Below are positions 20,337 through 21,363 of a stretch of DNA of 21,363 nt, piece after piece. Each line of letters starts with the position of its first letter. Position 1 is the stretch's first letter. A program made the translations under genes and the position numbers. Under the pieces are notes generated by a model, which saw only the letters and a program-made list of their open reading frames with translations, was not told the origin of the DNA and searched no databases. The stretch covers positions 1 through 21,363 of the forward strand of contig JACDBY010000116.1 in NCBI GenBank assembly GCA_013694685.1. The letters are read 5' to 3'. This stretch comes from Actinomycetota bacterium. Lineage in GTDB: Bacteria; Actinomycetota; Thermoleophilia; Gaiellales; Gaiellaceae.

Positions 20337-21344
20337 TTTACGCGCCGGCGGCTGCTCTGCGCGACCGCGCCTCTCGCCGCGGCTGCACCGCTGGGCGTGC
20401 GGTTCGCGCTCGACGGCGACGCTTCCGCCGCCGGGCACGACCACTCGGCGCACCGCACACCGCAGTCGCACAACGCCGCGGCCGCGATGGGCCACGCCGC
20501 CATGATCGGGGATTCCGTGCCCGCGGTCGGTGGGCCGAACGACCTCGACGCGCTTCTCTACCCGCCTCCGGCGCTTCCGCACTCACCGGGACGCGTTCGG
20601 AAGTACACCCTCGTCGCGACCGACGAGGAGCTCGAGATCGCACCCGGGGTGTTCTTTCCGGCGTGGACGTACAACGGGACGATCCCCGGCCCCGTGATCC
20701 GCGCGACCGAGGACGACCTCCTGCGCGTCCGCTTCGTCAACTCGGGATCGCACCCGCATACGATCCACTTCCACGGGATCCACCCGACGGACATGGACGG
20801 CGTCTTCGAGATCGTGGCGCCCGGCGACGAGCTGACGTACGAGTTCCCTGCGCGCCCGGCGGGCTTCCACCTCTACCACTGCCACTCGACTCCACTCAAG
20901 AAGCACATCCACAAGGGCCTCTACGGCGCCTTCATCATCGACCCGAAGACGCCGCGCAATCCGGCGCAGGAGCTCGTGATGGTGATGAACGGCTACGACA
21001 CCGACGCGGACGGCGAGAACAACCTCTACACCGTCAACGGTCGCAGCTTTTACTATGCCCGCTACCCGATCCGCGTCCGGCGCGGCGAGCTCGTCCGGCT
21101 CTACCTCGCCAACCTGACCGAGTTCGACCTGATCAACTCGCTCCACCTCCATGCGGATTTCTTCCGCTACCAGCCGACCGGCACCGGCTCGAACTGGGAG
21201 TACACGGACACGGTGATGCAGTGCCAGGGGCAGCGCGGCGTGCTCGAGATCGACTTCGCGAACACCGGAACCTTCATGTTCCACGCCCACCAGTCGGAGT
21301 TCACCGAGCTCGGCTGGATGGGCTACTTCCAGGTCGAGGACTGA
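20328..21344 (+). CDS. Tat-exported two-domain multicopper oxidase (T1 copper in domain 1)
   Basis: A 338-residue protein with a Tat-type signal (TRRRLLCATAPLAAAAP, 5-21), a His/Met-rich stretch (37-59, GHDHSAH... and MGHAAM) that may bind copper, and two cupredoxin domains. Domain 1 has HTIHFHG (144-150) and HLYHCHSTPLKKHIHKGLYG (181-200), giving T1 ligands near His144, Cys185 and His193, and trinuclear ligands His147, His149, His184 and His186. Domain 2 has LHLH (273, 275) and FHAHQ (319, 321), completing the trinuclear set but with Ala in place of the T1 Cys. This matches two-domain laccase-type oxidases with T1 copper in domain 1, expected to be trimers. The axial ligand is Leu198. Copper nitrite reductase is less likely because of the HCH motif. 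Likely roles are copper, iron or phenol oxidation. Confidence 0.88.
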   Translation: MPKFTRRRLLCATAPLAAAAPLGVRFALDGDASAAGHDHSAHRTPQSHNAAAAMGHAAMIGDSVPAVGGPNDLDALLYPPPALPHSPGRVRKYTLVATDEELEIAPGVFFPAWTYNGTIPGPVIRATEDDLLRVRFVNSGSHPHTIHFHGIHPTDMDGVFEIVAPGDELTYEFPARPAGFHLYHCHSTPLKKHIHKGLYGAFIIDPKTPRNPAQELVMVMNGYDTDADGENNLYTVNGRSFYYARYPIRVRRGELVRLYLANLTEFDLINSLHLHADFFRYQPTGTGSNWEYTDTVMQCQGQRGVLEIDFANTGTFMFHAHQSEFTELGWMGYFQVED

Positions 21345-21363
21345 CACTTGGAAGCCGGCACTG
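21345..21363. other. Window end after the oxidase stop
   Basis: Nineteen bases follow the TGA. They hold no feature I can support; the next gene starts beyond the window. Confidence 0.6.

Noticed and set aside
1..21363. CRISPR arrays, tRNA or rRNA genes, insertion sequences, toxin-antitoxin pairs
   Set aside because: I looked for regular spaced repeats, tRNA-like ends, transposase motifs and small paired genes and found none I could support.

Overview
The window is very GC-rich, with third codon positions almost all G or C, and the gene style is actinobacterial. The gene mix and the repeated TAnnnT box 4-7 nt before a start codon (a leaderless-promoter look) suggest a soil actinobacterium, perhaps Thermoleophilia. 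That placement is inference; there is no rRNA or other phylogenetic marker here. I see no tRNA, CRISPR array, insertion sequence or phage gene.

Layout. (1) 1-1822, plus strand: the 3' part of a LysR regulator overlapping a maleylacetate reductase-like enzyme by 4 bp. (2) 1829-7372, minus strand: a six-gene operon in which every gene overlaps the next. It encodes a 54-residue Cys-rich precursor peptide, a ThiF/SagC-like cyclodehydratase partner with an RRE-like N-terminus, a YcaO cyclodehydratase ending in a Pro-rich tail, a SagB-type FMN dehydrogenase, a single frame joining a CPBP (SagE-like) membrane protease to an ABC ATPase, and an ABC-2 permease. This is a complete azol(in)e-peptide (TOMM/LAP) cluster with streptolysin S-like parts in an unusual host. 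It is the most interesting system in the window. (3) 7373-7742: a 370-base stretch with the operon's upstream region and one doubtful small ORF. (4) 7743-8132, minus: a CBS-pair protein. (5) 8220-12759, plus: fumarate reductase-like flavoprotein, class I fumarase alpha, a leader with a small upstream ORF and competing hairpins, fumarase beta, phosphosulfolactate synthase (ComA) and a TauE/SafE-type sulfite exporter. This is a C4-acid plus sulfite/sulfolactate neighbourhood. (6) 12738-13250, minus: a DUF4395 membrane protein. (7) 13285-18957: surface and polysaccharide genes (sulfotransferase, PQQ-type beta-propeller protein, FlgD-Ig-like membrane-anchored protein, O-antigen ligase, PIG-L deacetylase), with REP-like palindromes near 14226-14403. 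(8) 19001-20306, plus: a small beta-rich protein, a two-helix membrane protein and an exported Amidase_3. (9) 20328-21344, plus: a Tat-exported two-domain multicopper oxidase whose start codon lies inside a palindromic operator; the window ends just after it.

How they work together: in the TOMM operon the cyclodehydratase pair should turn Cys/Ser/Thr of the core into azolines, SagB should oxidise them to azoles, the CPBP protein may process the leader or give immunity, and the ABC pair should export the product. In the C4/sulfur block, fumarase links malate and fumarate and the flavoprotein may reduce fumarate. ComA joins sulfite to phosphoenolpyruvate, while the TauE-like protein would remove surplus sulfite.
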